Shown one piece after another: positions 13,595 through 13,630 of a DNA stretch of 13,630 nt. This stretch comes from CAWEHT01 sp963808455. Lineage in GTDB: Bacteria; Chloroflexota; Anaerolineae; CG2-30-64-16. A program made the translations under genes and the position numbers. Under the pieces are notes generated by a model that worked only from the letters and a program-made list of their open reading frames with translations, searched no databases and had not been told where the DNA came from. The stretch's first letter is position 1; every line of letters begins with the position of its first letter. The stretch covers positions 1-13,630 of the forward strand of contig CAWEHT010000080.1 in assembly GCA_963808455.1 (NCBI GenBank), in the 5' to 3' direction.

Positions 13595-13630
13595 CAGGCC
13601 CAGGCGCTGCAGAGCGCGTCCACCGTCAGC

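Overview
All thirteen recognisable genes lie on the minus strand, so the window is read from its high-coordinate end downward. It is GC-rich and gene-dense. The protein set suggests an uncultured bacterium of the phylum Chloroflexota, probably Anaerolineae-like. The main clues are a GT-C-like membrane protein with NWGRFAQLAAQAILP and NTMPPQYAL signatures and a short site-2 protease followed by an HD protein. This placement rests on family resemblance only, because no marker gene or rRNA is present.

Region A (13630 to 10852) is a housekeeping-type run: site-2 protease (S2P/M50), HD-domain phosphohydrolase, TyrA-like dehydrogenase and a small GIY-YIG protein. The protease and HD genes overlap by one base (TGATG). 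Several starts here are better placed downstream of the longest ATG reading frame.

Region B (10696 to 8197) encodes a large polytopic GT-C-like protein with a lipoprotein-type N-terminus. Region C (8091 to 959) is a tightly packed cluster with overlapping or nearly touching genes: a GtrB/dolichol-phosphate-mannose-synthase-like GT2, a GT4, three consecutive SAM-dependent methyltransferases, a second GT4, a fourth methyltransferase and a flippase-like integral membrane protein (LPG_synthase_TM family). Together B and C look like a pathway that builds, methylates and moves a surface glycan or glycolipid across the membrane. Region D (731 to 1) is the N-terminal part of a secreted surface-type protein with its own promoter and strong ribosome binding site. 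Its gene runs off the window edge.

The most striking feature is a cluster of apparent single-base frameshifts. Three adjacent genes (GT-C, GT2, first GT4) need nine one-base corrections between about 5950 and 9185, and the surface-protein gene needs one near 120. The protein signatures continue cleanly in the neighbouring frame each time, and I found no in-frame nonsense changes. The genes from 959 to about 5940 and from 10852 to 13573 are intact. A stretch of poor consensus sequence is the simplest explanation, with recent gene decay as the alternative. No RNA genes, CRISPR arrays, insertion sequences or origins were seen, and no gene-free stretch exceeds 300 bases.
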